DNA from: Rhineura floridana
Lineage: Eukaryota; Chordata; Lepidosauria; Squamata; Rhineuridae
Assembly: GCF_030035675.1 (NCBI RefSeq)
Contig: NC_084480.1
Location: 131,018,738 to 131,082,737, forward strand
Reading direction: 5' to 3'
DNA: 64,000 nucleotides
The notes under the pieces are model-generated. The model was not told where the DNA came from and did not search any database. It was given only the letters and a program-made list of their open reading frames with translations. The position numbers and the translations under genes are program-made. Positions within the stretch are counted from its first letter, which is position 1. Each line of letters starts with the position of its first letter. Below, piece after piece: positions 43,241-54,415 of this stretch.

Positions 43241-44180
43241 GCGAAAATACAATTTAAATAACATTGGAAAGGGTGTGAGACAGGGGTGTATTTTATCACC
43301 CTATTTGTTTAATCTATGTACAGAACATATCATATGGAAAGCGAGATTGGACCAAGATGAAGGAGGTGTGAAAATTGGAGGGAGAAATATCAGTAATTTA
43401 AGATATGCAGACAATACCATACTCTTAGCAGAAACCAGTAATGATTTGAAATGAATGCTGATGAAGGTTAAAGAGGAAAGCACAAAAACAGGACTAGGAC
43501 TACAGCTGAACGTCAAGAAGACTAAAGTAATGACAACAAAAGATTTATGTAACTTTAAAGTTGACAATGAGGACATTGAACTTGCCAAGGATTATCAATA
43601 CCTTGGCACAGTCATTAACCAAAATGGAGACAATAGTCAAGAAATCAGAAGAAGGCTAGGACTGCGGAGGGCAGCTATGACAGAACTAGAAAAGGTCCTC
43701 AAATGTAAAGATGTATCACTGAACACTAAACTCAGGATCATTCAGACCATGGTATTTCCGATCTCTATGTATGGATGTGAAAGTTGGACAGTGAAAAAAG
43801 TGGATAAGAGAAAAATCAACTCATTTGAAATGTGGTGGAGAAGAGCTTTGCACATACCATGGACTGTGAAAAAGACAAATAATTGGGTGTTAGAACAAAT
43901 TAAACCAGAACTAACACTAGAATCTAAAATGATGAAACTGAGGTTATCCTACTTTGGACACATCATGAGAAAACATGATTCATTCGAAAAGATAATAATG
44001 CTGGGAAAAACAGAAGGGAGTAGAAAAAGAGGAAGGCCAAACAAGAGATGGATTGATTCCATAAAGAAAGCCACAGACCTGAGTTTACAAGATCTGAACA
44101 GGGTGGTTCATGACAGGTGCTATTGGAGGTCACTGATTCATAGGGTTGCCATAAGTCAAAATCGACTTGAAGGCATGTAA
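43241..44180 (+). pseudogene. BovB RT C-terminal half
   Basis: Starts IGKGVRQGCILSPYLFNL, then NLRYADNTILLAETSNDLK, where active BovB has YADD. The second aspartate is asparagine. A TGA follows at 43452 (related elements suggest Arg). The frame then continues as MLMKVKEESTKTGL, KTKVMTTKDLC, DYQYLGTVINQNGD, MVFPISMYGCESWTVKK, MKLRLSYFGHIMRKHDSFEK and MLGKTEGSRKRGRPNKRWID, all BovB hallmarks, to TAA at 44178. The same two defects, YADN and the TGA, recur in the copy at 62487. Confidence 0.9.
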
Positions 44181-44237
44181 CAGCAGTGTGTGTGAGGACT
44201 CAGAAGTAAATCCATTTTAGCCCATGGGAGTTTGTTC

Positions 44238-44400
44238 CCTGGCAGGAATGGGCAGATCTGTCAGTTTCTCATTTTTATGATATTCAGTTCACCACATTTT
44301 ATCATCAGTTTTCCACTTTTTAAAAAGTGATCTGAATTTAAGATTGGAAAAATTAGAAACTGAGATAAATTGACAGATTCATCCATCTCTCCCAGGGAGT
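44238..44400. repeat. AT-rich foldback repeat (family D end)
   Basis: GAATGGGCAGATCTGTCAGT on the left faces TTGACAGATTCATCCATCTC on the right, its inverse. The middle is AT-rich (TTTTTAAAAAGTGATCTGAA). It looks like a short form of family D with its terminal inverted repeats. Confidence 0.45.
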
Positions 44401-44491
44401 AAGATAAACATCCACAGGAATGCACTGAAGAGTGACTGTGTACAAGGAGAAAATGAGCAAATATGGCATGATGGTTTTCGTTCTAAAAATA

Positions 44492-46085
44492 AATTTTATT
44501 TATTTATTTATTTATTTCATTAAACTTATAGACCGCTCCATAGCCGAAGCTCTCTGGGCGGTTCACAAGAACAAGAACAACATTAGAAATACATAAACAT
44601 ATACAATATAAAACACAATTTAAAGTACAAAATATTAAGAATTAAAACACTTCCAATATATACAACATGGTTAAAATAATTAAAATGCCTGGGCGAAGAG
44701 GAAAGTTTTAACCTGGCGCCGAAAAGATAGTAACGTTGGCGCCAGGGTATCTCCTCTGGGAGGGTGTTCCACAATTCGGGGGCCGCCACTGAAAAAGCCC
44801 TTTTTCGTGTTGCCGCCCTCCGAGCTTCCCTATGAGTAGGCACTCGGAGGAGGGTCTTCGATGTTGAGCGTAGTGTACAGGAGGTTTCATATCGGGGGAG
44901 GCGTTCCAACAGGTATTGTGGTCCTGTGCCGTGTAAGGCTTTGTAGGTTAAAACCAGCACTTTGAACCGGGCCCAGAAACATATAGGCAGCCAATGCAAG
45001 CGGGCCAGAATCGGTGTTATATGGTCGGACCGTCTGGTCCCTGTTAACAATCTGGCTGCTGCATTCTGCACAAGCTGCAGTTTCTGAACCGTCTTCAAAG
45101 GCAGCCCCACGTAGAGCGCATTGCAGTAATCTAATTTCGAGGTTACCAGCACATGAACTACTGAAGCGAGGTTCTCTCTGTCCAGATAGGGATGTAGCTG
45201 GGCCACCAGCCGAAGTTGGTAAAAAGCACCCTGTGCCACCGAGGCTATTTGAGCCTCTAGCGACAGGGATGGATCTAAAAGAACACCCAAGCTACGAATC
45301 TGAGCATTCAGGGGGAGTGCAACCCCATCCAGAACAGGTCGAACATCCACCATCTGGTCAGGAGAACCACCCACCAGCAGCATCTCAGTCTTGTCTGGAT
45401 TAAGCCTCAGTTTGTTAGCTCTCATCCGGTCCATTGTCGTAGCCAGACATCGATTCAGCACGTCGACAGCCTCACCTGAAAAAGATGAAAAGGAGAAATA
45501 GAGTTGCGTGTCATCAGCATACTGATGGCAACGCACTCCAAAACTGCTGATGACCGCACCCAGTGGCTTCATGTAGATATTAAAAAGCATGGGGGACAGA
45601 ACTGACCCCTGTGGAACCCCGTATTGGAGGTCCCAGGGTGCCGAGCAATGTTCCCCAAGCACTACCCTCTGGAGACGGCCCGCCAAGTAGGAGCGGAACC
45701 ACTGCCACACAGTACCACCCACTCCCAGATCAGTGAGTCGTCCCAGAAGGATACCATGGTCGATGGACTTTGACAGGTCAAGGACTTTGACAGGAGCACC
45801 AGCCCTATCAGCCGGAAAACTCCCCAGAGCCCTTTGAAAATCCTCAGGAATCATTAGTCTCTGGGGGCGGACCATCTTAGTGGGTCCCCCACCCTTGCAG
45901 AGGGAAGAGGCCGCTGTAAGTCTAAACCTCAACAAGCGGTGATCTGTCCATGACAAAGGGACTGATGTAAAGCCCCCTATATGCAGATCACCATCTCCCT
46001 GTCCAGTGGCAAAAATTAAATCCAGAGTGTGTCCTGCTATGTGTGTTGGGCCAACAACATGTTGTGACAGCCCCATTGCTTCCCC
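44492..46085 (-). mobile_element. L2 LINE, 5'-truncated and internally deleted
   Basis: An antisense L2. Its 3' tail (TTTA)n lies at 44492-44517 and its 3' terminal block CCATAGCCGAAGCTCTCTGG at about 44539. The coding part is open across 497 codons. It contains the end of the endonuclease joined directly to the middle of the RT, so a large internal part is missing. The same 3' block occurs at 36190, 55475 and 57075, showing this L2 subfamily left several very short 3' ends here. Confidence 0.9.
44583..46076 (-). CDS. L2 endonuclease-RT fusion, open frame
   Basis: 497 codons without a stop. Residues 1-55 are the endonuclease end (HTLDLIFATGQGD, SWTDHRLLRFRLT with the terminal Asp-His). From about residue 98 comes the RT: LDLSKSIDHGILLGRLTDLG, GVPQGSVLSPMLFNIYMKPL (153-172), and HQYADDTQLYFSFSS with the catalytic YADD (186-189). 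Then come KLRLNPDKTEMLLVG, LGVLLDPSLSLEAQI, TSKLDYCNALYVGLP and APELWNTLPEEIPWRQRYYL. The last 30 or so residues are probably 3' UTR read through. The RT N-terminal third and its first aspartate motif are missing, so it cannot be active despite the open frame. The start methionine is not native. Confidence 0.85.
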   Translation of the reverse strand: MGLSQHVVGPTHIAGHTLDLIFATGQGDGDLHIGGFTSVPLSWTDHRLLRFRLTAASSLCKGGGPTKMVRPQRLMIPEDFQRALGSFPADRAGAPVKVLDLSKSIDHGILLGRLTDLGVGGTVWQWFRSYLAGRLQRVVLGEHCSAPWDLQYGVPQGSVLSPMLFNIYMKPLGAVISSFGVRCHQYADDTQLYFSFSSFSGEAVDVLNRCLATTMDRMRANKLRLNPDKTEMLLVGGSPDQMVDVRPVLDGVALPLNAQIRSLGVLLDPSLSLEAQIASVAQGAFYQLRLVAQLHPYLDRENLASVVHVLVTSKLDYCNALYVGLPLKTVQKLQLVQNAAARLLTGTRRSDHITPILARLHWLPICFWARFKVLVLTYKALHGTGPQYLLERLPRYETSCTLRSTSKTLLRVPTHREARRAATRKRAFSVAAPELWNTLPEEIPWRQRYYLFGARLKLSSSPRHFNYFNHVVYIGSVLILNILYFKLCFILYMFMYF

Positions 46086-46830
46086 CCGCCCCCAGGAGTT
46101 TCCAGAATAGGCATACTTGATGAAACAGTGCCAAACCTGAACTATTTTACACGAACAAAAGTGGATTTGGATGGCACAGGATGTGTGACATGCAAATCAA
46201 TATGTTCAGTACGAGCCTGGGCATATTTACTCAGCAGAAAATCCTGCTTATTCCTTAGAAAGTGGGTTTAGGACTGCAGCCCTCTGCTGAGCTCCAGTGC
46301 TGAGTCTGGTTTTATGTTCCTGTGTAAATCTGATGGACGCCTGTGTGTGTGATACGTGCTCAAGCCAAGCAGATACATAAATACACACCCTCTGCATGGG
46401 AACCCTTGTAGACCAAAGCATATAAACTATATATGGGATATTAATGACCTTAGTCCCAACAGGGCATGGGAAGGTTTGTTTGAAGGGTGGTGCTTTCCAA
46501 AGCCTGCAAAATAGTAATGGTTAGAGATTAGAGATTAAAAGGACATCAGAGCCACATCAACATCTCAAGGCAGCTGAGTACCCAGTGACTCATAGCTCAT
46601 CATGTGCTAAAGGCAGTCATTCTTTTAACTTCCCTTTATCCTGTTTGTTCATTAATTTTACTATTGCTTTCAGCCACAGCTACACCACAAAGTTGGTATG
46701 AGAACTGAGCCTTTCCTGGGTCTTGAAGGGAGTTCCACAGCAGTGGAGAAGTCATGGAGGATTTTTCTGTCTAGCTGCCAATTTGGAATGAAGGCAAGAA
46801 GAGCCCATTAAATACTGCCCTTCATACATC
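46086..46830. other. Intergenic DNA, no gene
   Basis: Near 46225-46282 a relic of the GATTGCAGCC-type repeat is visible (ACTCAGCAGAAAATCC, then GGACTGCAGCCC). Nothing else is supported. Confidence 0.4.
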
Positions 46831-46838
46831 CTTTGGAC

Positions 46839-46976
46839 CAGGGGTGGAGAACCTATGGCGCTCCAGATATTGTTGAACTACAACTCCCATCATTTATGAT
46901 CATTGGCCATGCTGGCTGGGGCTTATGGGAGTTGAAGTCCAACAACATCTGGAGGGCCACAGGTTCCCCTCCCCTG
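46839..46976. mobile_element. hAT-type MITE (family B)
   Basis: Starts CAGGGGTGGAGAACCTATGG and ends with the inverse type (GGTTCCCCTCCCCTG). Inner arms carry GAACTACAACTCCCATCAT and its inverse. The flanks CTTTGGAC (46831-46838) and ATATGGAC (46977-46984) match at 6 of 8. Confidence 0.7.
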
Positions 46977-47589
46977 ATATGGACTGCCATTCCTTTCAAA
47001 ACTGAAACTCTCCCAACTTCTCAGATCGCAAGTCACTAAAAAGATCACACACACATTTAATATGCATAAATACTCACATACAACTTTCCAGCTGGGCTGA
47101 AATAAGTACATATCTTAGCCCAATAAATTCTATCAGCCTAATAAATAAAGTTGGATGCTACTCTCCTGCAGTTGAAGCCTGTATGGGTAACAATGTCAGT
47201 GCAATATATGCTGCTTTGTCAATATGTCTGCCCAAAATCAGCTCTGGGCAAGAGTGTACTGCTAGATTTACCTTGCCTTTGGGCCAACAACATGCATCTC
47301 AAATTCCAGCTAGTGAGCAGATTTTTGGAATAACTTATTTTGACTCAAGAACCAATCTAGAGATTAGAAATGGCTAGAGGTTTAATCATCAATGAATGAG
47401 AAACCTAGATAAAGATTTTGTTCTATCTCCACATTTCAGCATTAGTAAAGCGTGCATGAAACTCTTCTGATTATTTATAGATAGGCATTCATAGACCACG
47501 CTTCACCATGTGGTTCCAGGGCAGATTTCATCTCAACGCTGTTAAACCCTGTAATGCATAAGCATGAAATGGGAGTGATATTCTGAACT

Positions 47590-47860
47590 CATCTTGCAGG
47601 CCCAGAGGCCCCTGCAAAAAGGTGCCCCTTGACTTGATGTTGAGATATATTCAATGATGAGCCAGGTCCACCTTGAAAGGGAGGGCAATCCACAACCTGG
47701 AGGCCACCACACAAAAGGTCCTCTCTTTCATTGCTGGCCCACAGAGTGGCAGAACTGCCAGCAGGGCTTCCCCTGAAGATCTCAACACCAAGGCAGGTCT
47801 AAATGGGAGGAGGTGCTCCTGTAAGGGCCTGTAGTTGTCTTTAGCGAAGGCAAGGTACCA
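47590..47860 (-). repeat. Old L2 coding fragment
   Basis: GGGAGGGCAATCCACAACCT then GGCCACCACACAAAAGGTCC is the antisense of the L2 C-terminal region (compare GGGAGGGTGTTCCACAATTC at 44758). It is heavily eroded. Confidence 0.45.
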
Positions 47861-47934
47861 TCAGAAAATATTCATTCAGCCATGAAGGTCACTGGATAAT
47901 CTTGCTCTGCTTACTACCTTTTGGCTTAACCCTC

Positions 47935-48025
47935 CTCACACGGTTGTTGTGAGGATAAAATGGGCAGGCAGGAAATCCTGTACACCACCCTGAAGTCCTT
48001 AGAGGCATGGTGGGTCAATGTCAGG
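47935..48025 (+). repeat. MIR- or L2-like 3' tail
   Basis: CACACGGTTGTTGTGAGGAT followed by AAAATGGGCAGGCAGG resembles the conserved GGGTTGTTGTGAGGATTAAA phrase of MIR/L2 tails. Its 5' part is not recognisable. Confidence 0.4.
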
Positions 48026-48659
48026 CTTCCGGGGGTCTACTTTGTGTTAACTAGAACTCTGAGATCGACCAACCAGAGGCAGGTGCAAAAGACATATATT
48101 TAGAATTAAGAATACTAAGCCCAGGAATTTGTTGCAGTACCAGCCCTGGCTTTCTGGGTGGGGGAGGGAACCACTCCTTGCTACCCTGAGCTTTCCTAAT
48201 TTCAGCAGTATAACGTACGTTGGAGGTAGGTCATGTTGTTCCTGCTATTTTTAAATTTGGAGCCAGAGATCCTTACTGATCTACTGCAAATCATCCAGAG
48301 ATCAACCAGTAGATGCAAATCTACCCTCTACCCTAGAAGAAGGGTGGGATAAAAATATAATAACTAATTCTATGACCAAGTATTTGGAGAAGGTTTAGAA
48401 ATAAGTAGCAAATAGGAAGATGTGCCCCCTTTCCATGTAAAATCAGACCCCACCCCACTTTCTAAGTGATTGGGGCAGATCTGTATTATATACACATGGA
48501 TCTGCTGGCTTTCAAATCTAGTTTGGCTCTAAACTAAACCAAACCTGAACTTTACATATACATAACTGACGGTGACACTGACTACTAAACATGATCAAAC
48601 TATATTATATGCAGCATAAGCATTAGCTATAACAAGTGGGCTCTGTAACCAAATGTTGT

Positions 48660-48980
48660 GGTGTAGAGTGCTTCTGTTCAGGGTTCAAGTCAGCCAAGCA
48701 TACCTTCTGCCAGCCACTTGATTCCATTCTCCCACCACTACTGATTTTCCATCCTTCCCACAAATAGTGTTCCATGGCTTCTGAGTATGCTTGGTCCTCA
48801 TTTAGCTATTTCGGTGTGCTTCCCTGTGGAGACTTTTTCTATAGATTTTTTTTCTTTTTTTGTACTTCTACAAATCTTGGGATCTGCCCATGTCAGCTGA
48901 TATCTCCATATTTTGCATGGATAGCGCTGTTTTGGCTACATAGGGATTCACACTTGGAGAATGAGTTTTCTATTAGTAGT
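48660..48980 (+). repeat. Unnamed diverged repeat, partner of 13395
   Basis: Shares an ordered set of short phrases with 13395-13735 (GTTCAGGGTTCAAGTCAGCC, TTCTGAGTATGCTTGGT, GTACTTCTACAAATCTTGG). Both are old and I cannot name the family. Confidence 0.35.
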
Positions 48981-48999
48981 GATGGGGCAGAAGCTCAAT

Positions 49000-49575
49000 T
49001 CAGTTCTCATTTAAAGGTGAACCTACCTAATTCGCATTTTCCAAAACAATACAAAAACCAAAACAAAGCTGTCCTGCAAAATTCACAGTCCTCTGCATTT
49101 TACAATGCAGTTCTCCAGCCAAGTAATATATACAAAAATGTGAATAAAAATGTAAAAATTAGTCAAAATGACATACAAAATGCATTATACTAGGGGGGAA
49201 ATTGCTCTGTAAAAATATATATTAGGCAAAATCGCATACAAATTTGTATGTTAGGAGAAATTCATACTAAAATGCTGATAAATTATCATGAGTACTTATT
49301 TATGTATTAGATTTATATCCTGCCCTTCCTCCCAGTAGGAGCCCAGGGTGGCAAACAAAAGCACTAAAAACACTTTAAAACATCATAAAAACAGACTTTA
49401 AAATATATTAAAACAAAATATCTTCAAAAACGATTTTTTAAAAAAGATTTAAAAGCATCTTTTAAAAAAGAAAAGGCTTAAAAGCATCTTCTTTTAAAGA
49501 TTGCCAACTGATGTAGAAATGTAGAAAATTGAATTTAAGATTGGAAAAATGAGAAATTGATAGATTCCGTTATCC
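49000..49575 (+). repeat. AT-rich repeat family D with nested L2
   Basis: Left part: CATTTTCCAAAACAATACAA, ACATACAAAATGCATTATAC and GAGAAATTCATACTAAAATG. Right part: GAATTTAAGATTGGAAAAAT and GAAATTGATAGATTC. The same order occurs at 60445-60862 without the break. Between the parts, 49290-49497 is an antisense L2 3' end (ATCCTGCCCTTCCTCCCAGT, then TTTAAAA-rich UTR). Confidence 0.65.
49290..49497 (-). mobile_element. L2 3' end nested in family D repeat
   Basis: Starts with TTATTTATGTATTAGATTTA, then CTGCCCTTCCTCCCAGTAGG, the inverse of the L2 terminus at 60380-60425, and continues into the L2 3' UTR. It interrupts family D. Confidence 0.7.
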
Positions 49576-52500
49576 CTAGCTATTAGTAGATGGACAGGGT
49601 ATTCATAATTGATCTTTTTTAACAAACTGACCATGACTGTAACTGCAAAAACTTGGACTATGTAAAAAATGTGTTTTTCTCTCTATCTACAAAAAATTCT
49701 TCACTGAGAGAGGAAATTAAATGACGCAGTTGGTGAATGTTCCAGCAGGTAGAGCACCAACTGGAGAAACAGCAGCAATGACATGACAAACTTCAGTGAC
49801 CAAGCTGAATGGACATAGTTTTTGTGGAATGCGCTTTTTTTTTTTAATCCTGGCATGCTTTGCCAAGGAAAGCATGCGATTCAGGCTTTTTGCACAGAAT
49901 ATCTATGGTTGAAATTAGGGAGCTGCTAGAATTCCACCCAATTTGGATTTGTACCAAATTTTCTATTAATTCTCTTATTGTCTGTTGTTGTGGATTGGAT
50001 TTTTATGTCGTGATTTTCTGCAGCTGTTTTCAAAAAAGGGTTTTTTAAAACTGCCACTAAAATATCAATATTAAAAAGATAATTTTGACAATATTTCCTT
50101 TCATTTCCTATCAAAATATCAGTATTTCCTTTAAAATTATCAATAATAATTTTTGTGAGGGGAAAAATAGATTAGTAAAGCAGCAGCTAGTGGACAAAGA
50201 ATGAACTTGAATCAATACCGGCCTGTTAGGTCAATGTAATCAGAGCTGGCGGCAAGCATTAGTAGACTCTCGGTCACCCCCCCATACAGCTGCTGTAGGC
50301 TTAAATAGTTCCAGCCGCCCCATCTCCCACCTTGTCATGTCAGTGCGCTGTGTGCCCATGCCAGCTTGCTATGGAAATGCAGGAATATTTAAGTCCACAC
50401 CTGCTGTATTGGGTGGAGGATGGATGGATTTGCAGTCTGGGGGTAAGGGGATGACACCATCTTGAGGGCATCAACCTCTTGCCCCCAGGCTGCAAATCAT
50501 ACTCCAAAACCAGACACTAGTGCAGATTGCAGAGCTCCACCCTTCCAGCCACAGCCTATAGATTTAGGCAGGGGCCCCTCTGAGCTGCAGGAGTCCTTGG
50601 ACCCATGTCTGACTTGGCTGCCTGCTGGCACCAGACCTGGACAGAATGCTTTCAAACTAGCACTGACCAATTGATCCCATCCCTAGTTGAGATGAAATCA
50701 GTTTATTTTTAAATACTGACCATTTATTTATTTAGTGTTCTTAAACAAAAACACTTTTTTCTTTTTAAGGCAAAATATAATAACAATTCTTTTTGTATAT
50801 TTTCCCATGAGGATGTCTTATTTGTTTTGTTCTGGACAGGAGTTTGTTTTGTTTGTCCATCAAACAGTAATGTCTGTTTGTACAACATTTCATGGGGTTC
50901 GTCTTTCTTGAAGTCCTCCATCTCTTCCTCAAGATTTTCTTCCTCCTTCTTCCTGTAGGGCCCCTACCTCCTACTCAGTGCTGGAAAAGTTCATTTTAAA
51001 ATGGAACTAGTTCTAGTTCAAATTCATCCTTTTACAAAACAAATTAGTTCCGTCCAGGTTCCTTCAAATGAACTTTTTAGTTTATAAAAAAGTTCACCTT
51101 TGGCCAAACAAAAATTAGCATTCAGAATGTTACAAGCTGCTGTGCTGATGTATAGGACACACACAATCAAAAAGATGTCTGACATACAGAAAGTCAACAG
51201 GTGAAGCTTTCACAATAATTGTATTTCCATACTAGAAAAGGATTACCCTGTTTAATTTGTATCAGCCACACAGACGCAAGGCATTATTGCTTTGTTGATG
51301 TGTCCTGTACTTCCAGTTGTAAGCTACTCCTCTTGGAAGAGAGTGACTCTCTTCAGCAGGAAAGATACAGGAAATGCATCACATTCCTTTCTTCTGATTG
51401 CTTAGCAACAATGATTAAGTGACAGCCAGAGCAATCCAACTGAGAAGCTGGCGTAAGTTGTGCTGGAGCAAGAGAAGCTGGCATAAAGTTCCTTTGCACC
51501 CAGTTGTCATTCAGGAGCTTCTGGGTTGACTGAATGCCGGATCAGCCAGCAGCTGCAAGCAGGGACCAGAAAGTAGAAGCCTGCTCTCCCAAATACCTTT
51601 ACCAGGGAGTAAACCCTCTCCATTGACTTCAATTGCAATTATATTCTTAGCCCGACATTTCCCCCCATGTAACTTTTGCCTGGATTGGGACCTGCAGGAG
51701 AGCTCCAAACATGAGTTGGATGTGGCCTAAGCCCCCTCACCTTGGCCTCTCCCCTGACACACTCCTCTTTTTTTGCCTTACTCCAGCTCCACTTGCACCG
51801 GTTGAGGTAGCCGGCATAACCCAGCTGAGCCAGGACCTAGCTGGCTCAGCTGGAGATCCGTTGTATCCAACTCCCCTCAGCCCAGCATAAATGCATGTTG
51901 GATTGCACCCTAAGTATCCTAACCATCAGCCATGCCTCTGTATCTGCTTAATAAGCCTTAGAAAGTTGCCTCCACACATTTTGCTCTCCAACTTCCTTTA
52001 AAAATGTCCAATAGACTTATTTTGTTAAATATCCAGGTCTCCTGCCTCATACAGATAGGCTTGTAGCATCATTTCACTCACACTACTGAGTTAGCCCTCT
52101 TGGTCCTCTCCCTCTGAATCAGAGGATAAGCCTTCAAGCTCTCTATAGTTCCTGCATTGCTGCAGCCAGAGTGATCAGCAGTAGATTCATATTCTTTCTC
52201 CACTGCTTGCCTTGTTGGCTGATCAGCAGCATCCTTTGAAATAGAGAGAACAATAGGTTGCTTCCATATTAGCAGTTTAACCTGGAATTGTCATCTTTTT
52301 TTTTACTCACTTATCACAGAGAATCCAGATGATGTCATTGCCAAGCCATGGCATTCCAGTATTTTCTGTATTGTCCTCCAATTTTTTTAGGTGATGCTTT
52401 ACAATTAAAATGTAATTGCAGTGCCAGCATCTCCAATGTAGATTGGCAAAGCACTATCAAGGCTTTTTTAGAGGCACTCTCAAGCTACTATACCTTTAAT

Positions 52501-52805
52501 TCGTAGCTTGCTTCTCACAGCTTCTACCCATGATTGCTTCCTGTTCGGATTGGCAGCAACATTTATGGTGAACACCATGAATAATAAACATAGGCTCAGT
52601 TAGTTTTTTGAACTGAAGTTTGGAAGACTTCATGACAACACACATTATAAGCAATTTAAAAACAAAGGAAAGCTTATTAAATACACCTCATAGATTTACA
52701 AAGAAGAAATAAATCCATTCTTAATAAGTTCCATAAACATTAACCACTAGCAAGCAGCCTGATTAGTAAGATGGCTAAATTATATGTTTGAGTAGGCATG
52801 CTGAA
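49576..52805. other. Intergenic DNA with a foldback near 51790-51860
   Basis: No gene is supported. TAACCCAGCTGAGCCAGGAC and CTGGCTCAGCTGGAG form an inverted pair near 51817-51855. 51425-51490 holds two similar GAGAAGCTGGC blocks. Frames at 50462-50674 and 51219-51422 have no motif. Confidence 0.4.
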
Positions 52806-52825
52806 ATATATATATATATATATAT
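52806..52825. repeat. (TA)n microsatellite
   Basis: About ten TA repeats. Confidence 0.9.
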
Positions 52826-52864
52826 TATCAGGCTTCTAAAACAGAATAGCAAGGGTGCCTGCCC

Positions 52865-53045
52865 AATGTTAATGTTTTATACCATTTTAACTGTCATGGT
52901 ATCTCCCCAGAGAATCCTGGGCATTGTAGCTTAGTGAGGGCACTAAAACTCTTTTGCTAAAGATCCTTTGCTCCCTCCACAGAGCTGCAGTTTCCAGGGT
53001 TCCTTGGGGAGCAGGAATGACTTTTACAAACCTGTTGTGTAGATA
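52865..53045. repeat. MITE family C relic
   Basis: Arms AGAGAATCCTGGGCATTGTA and AGCTGCAGTTTCCAGGGTTC face each other in the family C layout. The terminal CACACC parts are lost. Confidence 0.5.
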
Positions 53046-53620
53046 CCTTCTCAAATTCTCTATCTTGATCAGAATGTGGGACAGAACACAGCTTCCCCAT
53101 TCAGTCCAAGGATAACCCAAGAAAATAAGTCACAATGGAGTCTCAAAAGGAAATTCAATTATAGGATTTCTACTTTGGTTAGCCTTTGGGCACTGACATG
53201 GTCTTCACATTAAACATTTCATCGTGGTTCTTCCAGCTCTAGTTCTAGGCACATCTGCTTTGAATTCCTCTCATTATTATTTGGCTGCCTCACCCATTTC
53301 CAGTGATGACTATGAGCTCTGTAGAACATTCAAACTGTAACAGGGATGAACAGAAACCTCATTTGAACTGATGGAATCACATGAACAAGATTTACAAAGA
53401 CGTGTTGATGCCAGATGATTCAGAACAACTCTGATCAATAAAATATATAAGGTAGAGTTTCTGGGCAGGCCTTGAGCTCTTGCCATTGATGCATCTGCCC
53501 CACTGCCTCCTGCTATTCACCCAAGCCCCCTAAACTGCATTTCCCAAGATGATGATGATAATCTGTTGCCCTCAAGTGCTGCCCCATTACCAGTATTGAA
53601 GTAAAACTATCCCTAGGACA
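53046..53620. other. Intergenic DNA, no feature recognised
   Basis: Nothing can be supported here. Confidence 0.45.
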
Positions 53621-53624
53621 GGGA

Positions 53625-53725
53625 TGGGGAGCCTATGACTCAAACTCCCATCAGCCCCAGGCATCATGGCCAATGATCAAGGACAGTGAGAACTGTGGTC
53701 CAGCTGCTTCTGGAGGGCTACAGGG
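53625..53725. mobile_element. hAT-type MITE (family B) relic
   Basis: CAGGGATGGGGAGCCTATGA, CAAACTCCCATCAGCCCCAG and GCTTCTGGAGGGCTACAGG follow the family B layout. No clear target duplication remains. Confidence 0.5.
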
Positions 53726-54055
53726 GTTGGTTTCTAGGGCAGGCCCTCAATCTGTGAATGGCACATAAAAGTGGTAGGTTTCTTGGGGCTGAGGAATAGA
53801 CTGGCAGTCCTCTGGCTGTGGGAAAGATGATAAATAGCTGGATCCAATGTTGCAGCTTGCAGAATAGGAAGAACAAGTTTGCAAAATGAAATTCAAAAAC
53901 TTTATTCTTATTAGAAATATTAATAATCAGTATATTGTTCACCGCATTGGGCCTTACTACTATACAATTTTAAAAGATATACTAAAACAGTGTTTAGATG
54001 GGCAGAAAAGCCAGATTTAGGACAAAAAGATAGTACAGTAAAGTTCCCTAGAAAA
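53726..54055. other. Intergenic DNA, no feature recognised
   Basis: No gene or repeat is recognised. Confidence 0.45.
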
Positions 54056-54061
54056 TATTTG

Positions 54062-54415
54062 CTGTTGTTATATGCCTTCAATTCGATTACGACTTATGGC
54101 AACCCTATGAATCAGCAACCTCCAATAGCATCTGTTATAAACCACCCTGTTCAGATCTTGTAAGTTCAGGTCTGTGGCTTCCTTTATGGAATCAATCCAT
54201 CTCCTGTTTAGCCTTCCTCTTTTTCTACACCCTTCTGTTTTTCCCAGCATTATTGCCTTTTCTAGTGAATCATGTCTTCTCATCATGTGTCCAAAGTATG
54301 ATAACCTCAGTTTCATCATTTCAGCTTCTAGTGATAGTTCTGGTTTAATTCGTTCTAACACCCAATTACTTGTCTTTTTCGCAGTCCATGGTATGCGCAA
54401 AGCTCTCCTCCAACA
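54062..54415 (-). mobile_element. BovB LINE 3' end with open frame
   Basis: An antisense, 5'-truncated BovB. The frame 54400-54068 is open for 110 codons: RIPWTAKKTSNWVLERIKPE, MMKLRLSYFGHMMRRHDSLE and MLGKTEGCRKRGRLNRRWID, then RCYWRLLIHRVAISRNRIEG, which is the BovB C-terminus. It is closer to the expected protein than the copies at 43.9 kb and 63.0 kb at several places. Confidence 0.9.

Larger units (their letters stand above)
42065..44190 (+). mobile_element. BovB LINE (RTE clade), internally deleted
   Basis: About 2.1 kb with the BovB 5' region, the endonuclease, the second half of the RT and the 3' end (CCATAAGTCAAAATCGACTT, then GAAGGCATGTAACA). Full BovB elements are over 3 kb. Here about 1 kb is missing between the end of the endonuclease (near 43239) and the RQGCILSP motif, including the first RT aspartate motif. 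The 5' region holds GGAAGGCAATGGTTAACCAC, a block shared with the SINE at 40835. Confidence 0.9.
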
